A stretch of DNA of 12,587 bases from assembly GCA_964344135.1 (NCBI GenBank), contig CAYFMF010000047.1, positions 1 through 12,587 of the forward strand. The letters are read 5' to 3'. The translations under genes and the position numbers were made by a program. Position 1 is the first letter of the stretch, and each line of letters starts with the position of its first letter. This document shows positions 6,410-12,587 of the stretch, one piece after another. Under the pieces are notes generated by a model. The model was not told the origin of the DNA and did no database searches. It saw nothing but the letters and a program-made list of their open reading frames with translations. Origin of the DNA: Thiopontia sp964344135. Lineage in GTDB: Bacteria; Pseudomonadota; Gammaproteobacteria; GCF-002020875.

Positions 6410-7977
6410 GAGCGGTATCTTACCAGTGATGGCCGTACGCCCAGCAGATAGAGCAGAGAAAAATAGACCACCATCGCGCCCACAACCTCACCCCCCAGCA
6501 CCTCGATCCGGGACCATAGTGGAGCCTCCTGCCAGAACTGGGGGTCGGGCGCGATCCAGAGAAGAGAGAGCACCATCACCACCAGGGCAACCCCAATCTG
6601 CAGCAGCAGTCTCCCCCACCCAGCCAGTGGATCATAGAGACCACGTTGACGAAGCCCCCGATAGAGCAGTGTCGCATTCAGCAGGGAGGAGACCGCTGTT
6701 GCCAGCGCCAGGCCGGCATGAGGTGCATGGTAGCCACCCCAGACCATCACCCCCACAAAGAGGAGATTCATCCCCATATTGGCCACCATGGCGATGATGC
6801 CGAACCTGACCGGGGTTCGGGTATTCTGCTGCGAGAAGTAGCCGCTGACCAGTACCTTGACCAGGATAAATCCGACCAGACCCAGCGCATAGGCCATCAG
6901 GCTCACTGTGGCCATCTCGACATCAAACAGGGTGAACTCTCCACGCTGAAAAAGCAGCGAGAGCAGTGGCTCCGCCAGCAGAAAAAGGCCTGCACTGGCC
7001 GGGATTGCAATCAGCAATACCAGGCGAAGCGCCCAGTCGAGTGTCTGGTTGAATGCATCGTGATCCCGGGTCGCAAACTGTCCGGAGAGCCTTGGAAGAA
7101 TTACGGTCGAGAGTGCAATCCCAAAGACCCCCAGTGGAAACTCCATCAGCCGGTCCGAGTAGTAGAGCCACGACATGCTACCGGCAGCAATCAGTGAGGC
7201 GATGACCAGATCCAGCAGCAGGTTGATCTGCGCAACCGAGGCCCCAAACAGGGTCGGTAGCATCAGTTTCAGAATCTTGCGAACCCCGGAATCCTTCCAG
7301 CGAAAACGGGGGCGAGGCAGCATTCCCAGCCTCAACAGGGGAGGGATCTGGAACAGCAGCTGAACCACACCGCCAATCAATACCCCCCAGGCGAGTGCGG
7401 TAACCGGAACCTCCATCAACGGGGAGAGCCAGATCGCGGCACCAATCAGCGAGAGGTTGAGAAAGACCGGGGTGAACGCAGGGACGGCAAAGCGGCCATA
7501 GGTGTTGAGGATCCCTCCCGCAAAGGCGGTCAGTGAGATCAGCATCAGATAGGGGAAGGTGATCCGCAACATCCCGGAGGCGAGCTCGAAGCGGTCCGTC
7601 TCCCCAACAAAACCGGGGGCAAAGAGCATGATCAGGAGCGGAGCTGCAACAACACCAACCACCGTAACCAGCAACAGGACCCCGCCCAGTGTTCCGGCAA
7701 CTGCATCGGTCAGCTGACGCACCTCCTGCCCTCCCTCCTCAGGGTCACTGGTCGATCGCCTCTCGGAGAGAACCGGCACAAAGGCCTGTGAAAATGCCCC
7801 CTCGGCAAAGAGCCTGCGCAGGAAATTGGGGATCTTGAAGGCCACCACGAAGGCATCCATCATCCCTCCAGCACCAAAATAGCGGGCAAAGACAATATCT
7901 CGCACCAGTCCCAAAACACGGGAGAGTGTCGTCATCAGCCCCACGACCAGGGTGGATTTCAGTAGGTTATGGCTCAA
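6406..7977 (-). CDS. murJ: Lipid II flippase MurJ (MviN family)
   Basis: MurJ is the inner-membrane transporter of the MOP exporter superfamily that moves lipid II to the periplasmic side for peptidoglycan synthesis. The 523-aa product (E. coli 511) is hydrophobic throughout, consistent with 14 membrane helices. Residues matching those essential in E. coli are Arg20 and Arg26 (SRVLGLVRD), Asp41, Arg54 in NFLRRLFAEGAFSQAF, and Arg276 with Glu279 in SDRLMEFPLG. The start is TTG at 7975-7977: a stop (TAA at 7987-7989) lies four codons upstream, no ATG comes early enough, and AAGAG sits about six bases upstream. It heads the minus-strand cluster, diverges from rpsT, and its TGA overlaps the next ORF. 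Confidence 0.96.
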   Translation of the reverse strand: MSHNLLKSTLVVGLMTTLSRVLGLVRDIVFARYFGAGGMMDAFVVAFKIPNFLRRLFAEGAFSQAFVPVLSERRSTSDPEEGGQEVRQLTDAVAGTLGGVLLLVTVVGVVAAPLLIMLFAPGFVGETDRFELASGMLRITFPYLMLISLTAFAGGILNTYGRFAVPAFTPVFLNLSLIGAAIWLSPLMEVPVTALAWGVLIGGVVQLLFQIPPLLRLGMLPRPRFRWKDSGVRKILKLMLPTLFGASVAQINLLLDLVIASLIAAGSMSWLYYSDRLMEFPLGVFGIALSTVILPRLSGQFATRDHDAFNQTLDWALRLVLLIAIPASAGLFLLAEPLLSLLFQRGEFTLFDVEMATVSLMAYALGLVGFILVKVLVSGYFSQQNTRTPVRFGIIAMVANMGMNLLFVGVMVWGGYHAPHAGLALATAVSSLLNATLLYRGLRQRGLYDPLAGWGRLLLQIGVALVVMVLSLLWIAPDPQFWQEAPLWSRIEVLGGEVVGAMVVYFSLLYLLGVRPSLVRYRS

Positions 7978-8004
7978 ATTGCTCTTTTACCGTAAAAAAA
8001 CAGA

Positions 8005-8013
8005 ATCATACCA
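8005..8013 (-). promoter_or_regulatory. Probable extended -10 promoter for murJ
   Basis: Read on the minus strand this is TGGTATGAT, an extended -10 (TG-N-TATGAT). Initiation would fall near 7998, about 20 bases before the murJ TTG. No good -35 is seen, which extended -10 promoters tolerate. It lies back to back with the rpsT promoter. Confidence 0.45.
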
Positions 8014-8023
8014 GCGATAACAA

Positions 8024-8052
8024 TTGACAGCCCAGCAGAAAACGAAGAAAAT
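8024..8052 (+). promoter_or_regulatory. Probable sigma70 promoter for rpsT
   Basis: A consensus -35 TTGACA (8024-8029) is followed after 17 bases by GAAAAT (8047-8052), a four-of-six match to the -10 consensus. Transcription would begin near 8059, giving a leader of about 38 bases before the rpsT UUG. Confidence 0.55.
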
Positions 8053-8085
8053 ACGCGGCTCAATTTTTGAACAGATTATTTTCTC

Positions 8086-8090
8086 AGGAG
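8086..8090 (+). promoter_or_regulatory. Ribosome binding site that sets the rpsT UUG start
   Basis: AGGAG ends six bases before the TTG at 8097. No such site precedes the in-frame ATG at 8067, so this decides the start. Confidence 0.8.
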
Positions 8091-8096
8091 AGAACC

Positions 8097-8357
8097 TTGG
8101 CAAATTCACCACAAGCTCGCAAACGTGCCCGTCAGGCAGACAAGAGACGTGTACACAATCAGAGTCGCCGCTCGATGATGCGCACCAGCCTGAAGAAGGC
8201 AATTGCTGCCATTGAGTCCGGCAATCGTGAAGAGGCGGAGGCACAGTACAAGAGTGCGGCTTCTGCCCTGGATGTGGCCGCAAAGAATGGACTGATCCAT
8301 CGCAACAAGGCCGCCCGTCACAAGAGCCGCCTGAATGCACACATCCGTGCGATGTAA
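8097..8357 (+). CDS. rpsT: 30S ribosomal protein S20
   Basis: S20 binds 16S rRNA early in small-subunit assembly. The 86-aa basic product matches the family length (E. coli 87) and carries the typical HNQSRRSMMRTSLKKAIAAIE (from residue 20) and GLIHRNKAARHKSRLN (65-80). The TTG start at 8097-8099 gives the expected Met-Ala-Asn N-terminus and has a strong AGGAG six bases upstream; an ATG at 8067 would add ten unrelated residues. E. coli rpsT also starts with UUG, where S20 is reported to repress its own translation, so the same control may apply here. It is a single-gene unit with its own promoter and terminator, transcribed away from murJ and toward proB. Confidence 0.97.
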   Translation: MANSPQARKRARQADKRRVHNQSRRSMMRTSLKKAIAAIESGNREEAEAQYKSAASALDVAAKNGLIHRNKAARHKSRLNAHIRAM

Positions 8358-8382
8358 TTTGTTTCGATTTTTCGATCTAGAG

Positions 8383-8408
8383 AAACCGGCCTCCTGGCCG
8401 GTTTTTTT
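8383..8408 (+). terminator. Intrinsic terminator of rpsT
   Basis: AAACCGGCC (8383-8391) pairs perfectly with GGCCGGTTT (8396-8404) around a TCCT loop, and a run of seven T covers 8402-8408. It lies 25 bases after the rpsT stop. The opposite strand has only a broken T-run, so it would stop proB transcripts less well. Confidence 0.92.
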
Positions 8409-8411
8409 CTG

Positions 8412-8446
8412 CAGACCTGAAACAGTGCAACTCTGTTGATGGTCTG
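8412..8446. repeat. Nested inverted repeat between rpsT and proB
   Basis: CAGACC (8412-8417) pairs with GGTCTG (8441-8446), and inside it AACAG (8421-8425) pairs with CTGTT (8433-8437), giving one hairpin with an internal loop. It lies in the convergent gap downstream of proB. It has no T-tract of its own on the proB strand, so its role in ending the proB transcript is only a guess. Confidence 0.4.
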
Positions 8447-8505
8447 ATTGTACCCCCTCCTTCAAAGATCGTTTCCCTCACCAAGCAGCCCCCCTTTTTC
8501 AGCGG

Positions 8506-9651
8506 CTACACCAGCACCATATTATCCCGGTGCACCATCTCCTCCTCATCCACATAACCGAGAACGGCCTCAATCCGCTCACTGGGCTCCCCCTTGAGCC
8601 TCCTCATGTCCTCGGCTGAGTAGTTTGCAAGACCACGCGCAACCTCGTCCCCACTCTGGCCCCTCAGTGAGACCAGGTCACCACGCAGGAACTCCCCCTC
8701 AACCGCCCTGATGCCCACCGCCAGCAGGCTTCTTCCAGAGCCGCGCAGTACCTTCACCGCACCCTCATCCAGCGTCAGGCTCCCACGCATCTGCAGATGG
8801 CCAATCAACCAGCGCTTGCGGGCATCCAGCTGCCGGGTTCCGGGGAGAAAGAGGGTTCCAACCGACTCCTCACGGAAGAGGCGCAATAGGACCTGCTGTT
8901 CACGACCCGATGCCACCACAGTGGCGGTCCCGGAGCGGGCTGCAAGGCGTGCTGCCCCCACCTTGGTCACCATTCCACCCCGACCCAGCTGCCCGGCAGA
9001 GCCGCCAGCCATCTCATCCAGGACCGGGCTGTCCGCCTCCACAACATCGAGCAGTTCAGCCTCCGGATTGGTGCGCGGATCACTCCGGTACATCCCCTGC
9101 TGATCGGTCAGGATCAGCAGCAGATCCGCCTCGATCAGGTTGGCCACCAGTGCCGCCAGGGTATCATTGTCCCCCAGTCGGATCTCATCAATTGCGACCG
9201 TATCATTCTCATTGACAATGGGGACCACCCCCATCTCCAGCAGGGTACGAATCGAGCTTCGCGCATTGAGATAGCGCTGACGATTGGAGAGGTCATCATG
9301 GGTCAGCAGAATCTGTGCGGTATGGATATCATGGTGAGAGAAGAAGGACTCATAGGCCTGCACCAGCCCCATCTGCCCCACAGCAGCGGCCGCCTGCTGC
9401 TCATGGATGGCGTGAGGGCGACTCCTCATCCCCAACCGCTTCATCCCCTCGGCCACCGCACCCGAGGAGACCAGAACCACCTGTACCCCCTCCTTTCTCA
9501 GCGCAACAATCTGCTCCACCCACGCCTCGATCGCCTCCGTTGCCAGCCCCTGGCCATCATTGGTCAGAATGGCGCTGCCGAGCTTGACCACACAGAGTCT
9601 CGCGCCGGAGATCCTCTTCCTGCTCTCAATAACCTGACTGTTACTGCTCAT
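8506..9651 (-). CDS. proB: Glutamate 5-kinase with PUA domain
   Basis: ProB phosphorylates glutamate with ATP, the first and feedback-controlled step of proline synthesis in the cytosol. The 381-aa product has an amino acid kinase domain followed by a PUA domain (about 284-370). Seen are VVKLGS with Lys23, SSGAVAEG (62-69), VNENDTV (147-152), GDNDTLAALVA (160-170) and GRGGMVTK (223-230). It is about 14 residues longer than E. coli ProB (367), all at the N-terminus. The ATG at 9649-9651 lies six bases after the obgE stop. The obgE-proB pairing is common in gammaproteobacteria. proA is not in the window, so the next pathway enzyme must be encoded elsewhere. The gene ends facing rpsT. Confidence 0.96.
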   Translation of the reverse strand: MSSNSQVIESRKRISGARLCVVKLGSAILTNDGQGLATEAIEAWVEQIVALRKEGVQVVLVSSGAVAEGMKRLGMRSRPHAIHEQQAAAAVGQMGLVQAYESFFSHHDIHTAQILLTHDDLSNRQRYLNARSSIRTLLEMGVVPIVNENDTVAIDEIRLGDNDTLAALVANLIEADLLLILTDQQGMYRSDPRTNPEAELLDVVEADSPVLDEMAGGSAGQLGRGGMVTKVGAARLAARSGTATVVASGREQQVLLRLFREESVGTLFLPGTRQLDARKRWLIGHLQMRGSLTLDEGAVKVLRGSGRSLLAVGIRAVEGEFLRGDLVSLRGQSGDEVARGLANYSAEDMRRLKGEPSERIEAVLGYVDEEEMVHRDNMVLV

Positions 9652-9657
9652 GGCTAC

Positions 9658-10674
9658 TCAATCCTTCTCCTCATCCAGCGCATCCATAATCGCATAGACC
9701 AGTTTCTTCGTCCCCTCTTTTTGCAGCGCAGAGATGCGGAACTGTGGCCCCTTCCAGGAGAGCGCCTCGATAATGGCGTCACAGACCTCATCCCGCTGCT
9801 CCTCGGGCAGCAGGTCCAGCTTGTTCATTACCAGCCAGCGCGGCAGCTGTGCCAGCTCACTGCTGAACTTCTCCAGCTCCGCCTCGACCTTGCGAAACTC
9901 ATCAACCGGACTGGCACCCCCCTCGACAGGGACCACATCCAGCAGGTGGAGCAACACCCGGTTGCGGGAGAGGTGTTTCAGGAACTGGATCCCCAGCCCC
10001 GCCCCCTCGGCCGCCCCCTCAATCACCCCCGGGATATCGGCCACCACAAAGCTGCGGGAGGCATCAACCCGCACCACCCCAAGGTTGGGGTAGAGGGTGG
10101 TAAAGGGGTAGTCGGCAACCCGTGGGCGGGCCGCCGAAATTGCGCGAATCAGGGAGGATTTCCCCGCATTGGGCATCCCCAGCAGCCCCACGTCGGCCAA
10201 CACCTTCAGCTCCAGTCTCAGAAAACGTTTCTCTCCCTGCGAACCATCGGTTGATCGACGTGGCGCACGGTTGGTACTGCTCTTGAAACGGACATTTCCG
10301 AGACCATGAAAACCACCCTGTGCAACCAGCAGCTGCTCTCCATCCCTGACGATCTCCCCGATCAGCTCATCGGTCTCATCATCATGGGCCAGCGTTCCAA
10401 TGGGAACGGGGATAACGCGATCCTCCCCCTTGCGCCCGGTCTTCTCTCGCCCCATGCCATTCTGTCCCCGCTCTGCACGGTGCATCCGCTGGAACCGGAA
10501 GTCGGCAAGTGTATTGAGCCCCTCATCCCCCTGCAGATAGACACTGCCACCATCCCCGCCATCACCGCCATCCGGACCGCCACGGGGGATATATTTCTCA
10601 CGACGAAAACTGACGCAGCCATTGCCGCCATCTCCAGCCTCCACCCGAATTGTTGCCTCATCTACAAATTTCAT
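9658..10674 (-). CDS. obgE: Obg-family GTPase (ObgE/CgtA)
   Basis: Obg proteins are GTPases that help assemble the 50S subunit and link growth to nutrient state. The 338-aa product has the glycine-rich Obg fold (about 1-158, with GDGGNGCVSFRREKYIPRGG) and then the G domain: G1 GMPNAGKSS (166-174), switch I Thr in YPFTTL (189-194), G3 DIPG (213-216), G4 NKLD (284-287) and G5 ISAL (314-317). It stops soon after the G domain, about 50 residues shorter than E. coli ObgE (390 aa), lacking the long acidic tail. It follows the rpmA terminator by 25 bases, and no strong ribosome binding site precedes the ATG, so expression is probably well below that of rplU-rpmA. Confidence 0.96.
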   Translation of the reverse strand: MKFVDEATIRVEAGDGGNGCVSFRREKYIPRGGPDGGDGGDGGSVYLQGDEGLNTLADFRFQRMHRAERGQNGMGREKTGRKGEDRVIPVPIGTLAHDDETDELIGEIVRDGEQLLVAQGGFHGLGNVRFKSSTNRAPRRSTDGSQGEKRFLRLELKVLADVGLLGMPNAGKSSLIRAISAARPRVADYPFTTLYPNLGVVRVDASRSFVVADIPGVIEGAAEGAGLGIQFLKHLSRNRVLLHLLDVVPVEGGASPVDEFRKVEAELEKFSSELAQLPRWLVMNKLDLLPEEQRDEVCDAIIEALSWKGPQFRISALQKEGTKKLVYAIMDALDEEKD

Positions 10675-10698
10675 AATTGTCTAGGATACCTTAACCAC

Positions 10699-10725
10699 AA
10701 AAAAAGGCCCCGCTAAACGGAGCCT
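10699..10725 (-). terminator. Intrinsic terminator/attenuator between rpmA and obgE
   Basis: On the minus strand AGGCTCCG (10725-10718) pairs with CGGGGCCT (10712-10705) through one U-G pair, around a five-base loop, followed by T residues at 10705-10699. It lies 28 bases after the rpmA stop and before obgE, so part of the ribosomal protein transcripts should end here. Confidence 0.85.
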
Positions 10726-10752
10726 CTTTCCAGACCAGCAGATGCTGCTCAA

Positions 10753-11010
10753 CTATGCGGGATAGACGCTCACGAACTTGCGGCTTTGTGGCCCCTTGAC
10801 CTCAAAGGTAACCACGCCGTCTGCCTTGGCAAAGAGGGTGTCATCCTTGCCACGACCTACATTCACCCCGGGGTGAAAATGGGTGCCACGCTGACGAACC
10901 AGAATATTTCCAGAGATAACATTCTCACCGCCAAAACGCTTTACACCCAACCGTTTGGATTCCGAATCGCGACCGTTTCTGGTACTACCGCCTGCCTTTT
11001 TATGTGCCAT
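10753..11010 (-). CDS. rpmA: 50S ribosomal protein L27
   Basis: L27 is a large-subunit protein whose N-terminal tail reaches toward the peptidyl transferase centre. The product is 85 aa, the same as E. coli, starting MAHKKAGGSTRNGRDSESKR and containing RGTHFHPGVNVGRGKDDTLFA in the middle. The ATG at 11008-11010 is set by this conserved N-terminus and a GGA-containing site about eight bases upstream; the frame is open to 11157, but that part lies inside rplU. The gap from rplU is 37 bases, and the two are surely cotranscribed. A terminator follows. Confidence 0.97.
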   Translation of the reverse strand: MAHKKAGGSTRNGRDSESKRLGVKRFGGENVISGNILVRQRGTHFHPGVNVGRGKDDTLFAKADGVVTFEVKGPQSRKFVSVYPA

Positions 11011-11047
11011 AACTCTATCCTTTCCTAACCAATCCGGATCGCGCCAA

Positions 11048-11359
11048 TTATGCGCTGATTCCTGTAATCTGAACCTCAGTATAGGACTGACGATGTCCCA
11101 TCTGCTTGCGGTGATGCTTGCGACGGCGGAACTTGATGATCTTGACCTTGTCGCCACGACCGTGCGCTGTCACTGTTGCAGTAACCTTGCCACCCTCAAC
11201 CAGTGGGGTACCAACCTTGACATCATCACCATCGGCAACCATCAGAACCTGATCAAACTCGATACTTCCGCCCTCTTCGGCAGCCAGCTTCTCAACCCGA
11301 AGGGTATCCCCCTCACTTACACGATACTGCTTTCCGCCAGTCTTGATTACTGCGTACAT
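11048..11359 (-). CDS. rplU: 50S ribosomal protein L21
   Basis: L21 binds 23S rRNA in the large subunit. The product is 103 aa, the E. coli length, with the usual start MYAVIKTGGKQYRV, and the C-terminal KFRRRKHHRKQMGHRQ (77-92) followed by a YTEVQITGI strand. The ATG at 11357-11359 has GGAG eight bases upstream; an in-frame ATG at 11395 would add 12 residues not found in the family. It is the first gene after a strong promoter, with a leader of about 73 bases. Confidence 0.97.
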   Translation of the reverse strand: MYAVIKTGGKQYRVSEGDTLRVEKLAAEEGGSIEFDQVLMVADGDDVKVGTPLVEGGKVTATVTAHGRGDKVKIIKFRRRKHHRKQMGHRQSYTEVQITGISA

Positions 11360-11439
11360 CCTGAAAACTCCAAATATCCGAAAGAGACGACCCAACCCAT
11401 GAAACAGGCAGGGCTTCGCCTATCCATAAAAGAGGCGCG

Positions 11440-11468
11440 ATTTTACACGGATGGCCGGTTTGGGTCAA
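11440..11468 (-). promoter_or_regulatory. Sigma70 promoter for rplU-rpmA
   Basis: On the minus strand TTGACC (11468-11463) and TAAAAT (11445-11440) are separated by exactly 17 bases. Each matches the consensus at five of six positions. Initiation is expected near 11433. Confidence 0.8.
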
Positions 11469-11493
11469 ACCGAAGATAGAGAGAAAAGATGCA

Positions 11494-11522
11494 ATTTTGG
11501 GCCATTCATGGCCAGCCAAAAT
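11494..11522. promoter_or_regulatory. Overlapping palindromes midway between divergent promoters
   Basis: ATTTTGG (11494-11500) and CCAAAAT (11516-11522) form an outer inverted repeat. GGCCAT (11500-11505) and ATGGCC (11508-11513) form an inner one around TC. The centre, 11508, is the midpoint of the two predicted start points (near 11433 and 11582). It could be a shared operator. It does not match CRP or FNR consensus sites. Confidence 0.45.
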
Positions 11523-11546
11523 CACCCCATAAAGCGGCAAAGTGAC

Positions 11547-11575
11547 TTGACCCACCGGACCATAACCCCTAGGAT
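11547..11575 (+). promoter_or_regulatory. Sigma70 promoter for ispB
   Basis: TTGACC (11547-11552) and TAGGAT (11570-11575) are separated by 17 bases. Initiation is expected near 11582, about 35 bases before the ispB GTG. The -35 is identical to that of the divergent rplU promoter. Confidence 0.7.
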
Positions 11576-11616
11576 CAGGCGGTTTTCACAGATAACAAAC
11601 TGTTTCAATCGATACC

Positions 11617-12587
11617 GTGTCCGAGAACTCCGCCTTTCAACAGATCCAGCAGCTGATCCGTGAGGATCTCAAGGCCGTTGATGGCCTGATTCTGCGTCGC
11701 CTCCACTCCGATGTTGTGCTGATCAACCAGCTCGGACACTACATTGTCGATGGTGGCGGGAAGCGGGTACGGCCGATGGTGGTTCTGCTCGCTGCACGCG
11801 CCTGTGGCGCAACCGGCGATGATGCCATCCAGCTGGCCGCTGTCATCGAATTCATCCACACCGCCACCCTGCTCCATGATGATGTGGTGGACACCTCGGA
11901 GCTGCGCCGTGGGAAGGAGACCGCCAATGCCGTCTTTGGCAACCAGGCCGCCGTTCTGACAGGAGATTTTCTCTACTCCCGCGCCTTCCAGATGATGGTT
12001 GAGGTGCAGCAGATGCGGGTGATGGAGATCCTTGCCGAGACCACCAATGTCATTGCGGAGGGGGAGGTACTGCAGCTACTCAACTGCAACGACCCCGATA
12101 CCACCGAAGAGCGCTACTACGAGGTGATCTACCGCAAGACCGCCAAGCTGTTTGAGGCCGGTGGAGAGCTGGGGGCGGTGGTTGCCAACCAGCCGGAACC
12201 GATTGAGAAGGCGCTGGTGGCCTATGGGAAACATCTGGGAAATGCCTTCCAGCTGGTGGATGATGCGCTGGACTACAACGCCTCTGCCGAGCGAATGGGC
12301 AAGAATGTTGGGGATGATCTGGCCGAGGGGAAGCCGACACTGCCACTGATTCATGCCATGCAACAGGGTAGCGAGGAGGAGCGTACCCTGATCCGTCAGG
12401 CAATCGAAGAGGGTGGCGGTGAACAGCTGGATGCAATCATGGAGACCATCCGCACTACCCGTGCCATCGAGTACACACTGGAGGCTGCCCGGGGGGCGGT
12501 TGAGAAGGCGACTGAGGCGGCCATGTTACTACCCGAGTCCCCCTACCGGGATGCACTGGTTGCACTGGCCGAGTTCACCCTGGCACG
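11617..12587 (+). CDS. ispB: Octaprenyl diphosphate synthase (partial at the right edge)
   Basis: IspB is a trans-polyprenyl diphosphate synthase that extends farnesyl diphosphate with isopentenyl diphosphate to form the ubiquinone side chain. The 323 complete codons seen almost equal the whole E. coli protein (323 aa), so only a few C-terminal residues can be missing. Motifs are GGGKRVRP (46-53), the first Asp-rich motif DDVVD (88-92), GEVLQL (149-154), and the second Asp-rich motif DDALD (215-219), followed by GKNVGDDLAEGKPTLPL (228-244). The start is GTG at 11617-11619, the only start codon between an in-frame stop (11593-11595) and the conserved region; no clear ribosome binding site precedes it. 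Chain length (C40 or other) cannot be read from the sequence. It diverges from rplU, the usual arrangement. Confidence 0.95.
   Translation, partial: MSENSAFQQIQQLIREDLKAVDGLILRRLHSDVVLINQLGHYIVDGGGKRVRPMVVLLAARACGATGDDAIQLAAVIEFIHTATLLHDDVVDTSELRRGKETANAVFGNQAAVLTGDFLYSRAFQMMVEVQQMRVMEILAETTNVIAEGEVLQLLNCNDPDTTEERYYEVIYRKTAKLFEAGGELGAVVANQPEPIEKALVAYGKHLGNAFQLVDDALDYNASAERMGKNVGDDLAEGKPTLPLIHAMQQGSEEERTLIRQAIEEGGGEQLDAIMETIRTTRAIEYTLEAARGAVEKATEAAMLLPESPYRDALVALAEFTLA

Noticed and set aside
5349..6797. Long + strand open frame of 482 codons across ribF and murJ
   Set aside because: It is antisense to ribF and murJ, both clear family members, and its translation has no recognisable domain. 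Long antisense frames are common opposite GC-rich genes.
8067..8096. ATG start ten codons upstream for rpsT
   Set aside because: It lacks a ribosome binding site, adds residues absent from S20, and begins only about eight bases after the predicted transcription start.
9298..10254. 318-codon + strand frame opposite proB and obgE
   Set aside because: It crosses two conserved genes in antisense and encodes low-complexity Pro/His/Gln-rich sequence with no family resemblance.
11011..11157. Upstream extension of rpmA
   Set aside because: These codons lie within rplU in another frame; L27 starts at MAHKKAGG.

Overview
The window reads as a chromosomal housekeeping segment from a moderately GC-rich gammaproteobacterium outside the enterics. 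Protein lengths and motifs (IleS 937 aa, L21 103 aa, L27 85 aa, S20 86 aa, RibF 312 aa) match gammaproteobacterial versions. The gene order ispB / rplU-rpmA-obgE-proB / rpsT / murJ-ribF-ileS-lspA is the one I recall from Pseudomonas and related lineages. I cannot name the species.

Layout from right to left. ispB (polyprenyl diphosphate synthase, + strand) runs off the right edge, with at most a few residues missing. It diverges from rplU-rpmA-obgE-proB on the minus strand; each side has a clear sigma70-type promoter, and an inverted repeat lies midway between the two predicted start points. An intrinsic terminator sits between rpmA and obgE, so obgE-proB probably depends on read-through or an unseen promoter. 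proB converges on rpsT (+ strand, UUG start), which has its own promoter and a strong terminator. murJ diverges from rpsT and heads a minus-strand cluster: murJ, an 82-codon ORF of uncertain status, ribF, a small GIY-YIG nuclease gene, ileS, lspA and a nitronate monooxygenase-type flavoprotein.

The cluster supplies basic cell functions: isoprenoid chain synthesis, ribosomal proteins and a ribosome-assembly GTPase, proline synthesis, lipid II flipping, FMN/FAD synthesis, Ile-tRNA charging and lipoprotein signal peptide cleavage. Three things depart from the standard layout. (1) A GIY-YIG nuclease ORF lies between ribF and ileS and is bracketed by two inverted copies of a palindromic repeat whose hairpin stem is kept by a compensatory base pair change. 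(2) A 139-bp element with 25-nt inverted ends (23/25 matching) sits in the murJ-ribF junction, inside the small ORF that overlaps murJ by ATGA and stops two bases before ribF. (3) A flavin oxidoreductase with a cysteine-rich C-terminus follows lspA where fkpB and ispH would be expected.

The best candidate for a little-described system is the repeat-flanked GIY-YIG unit. Second is the long-stemmed element before ribF. Everything else is ordinary. Four genes use non-ATG starts (ileS and ispB GTG; murJ and rpsT TTG), so automated starts here need care. No gene-free stretch exceeds 300 bases.
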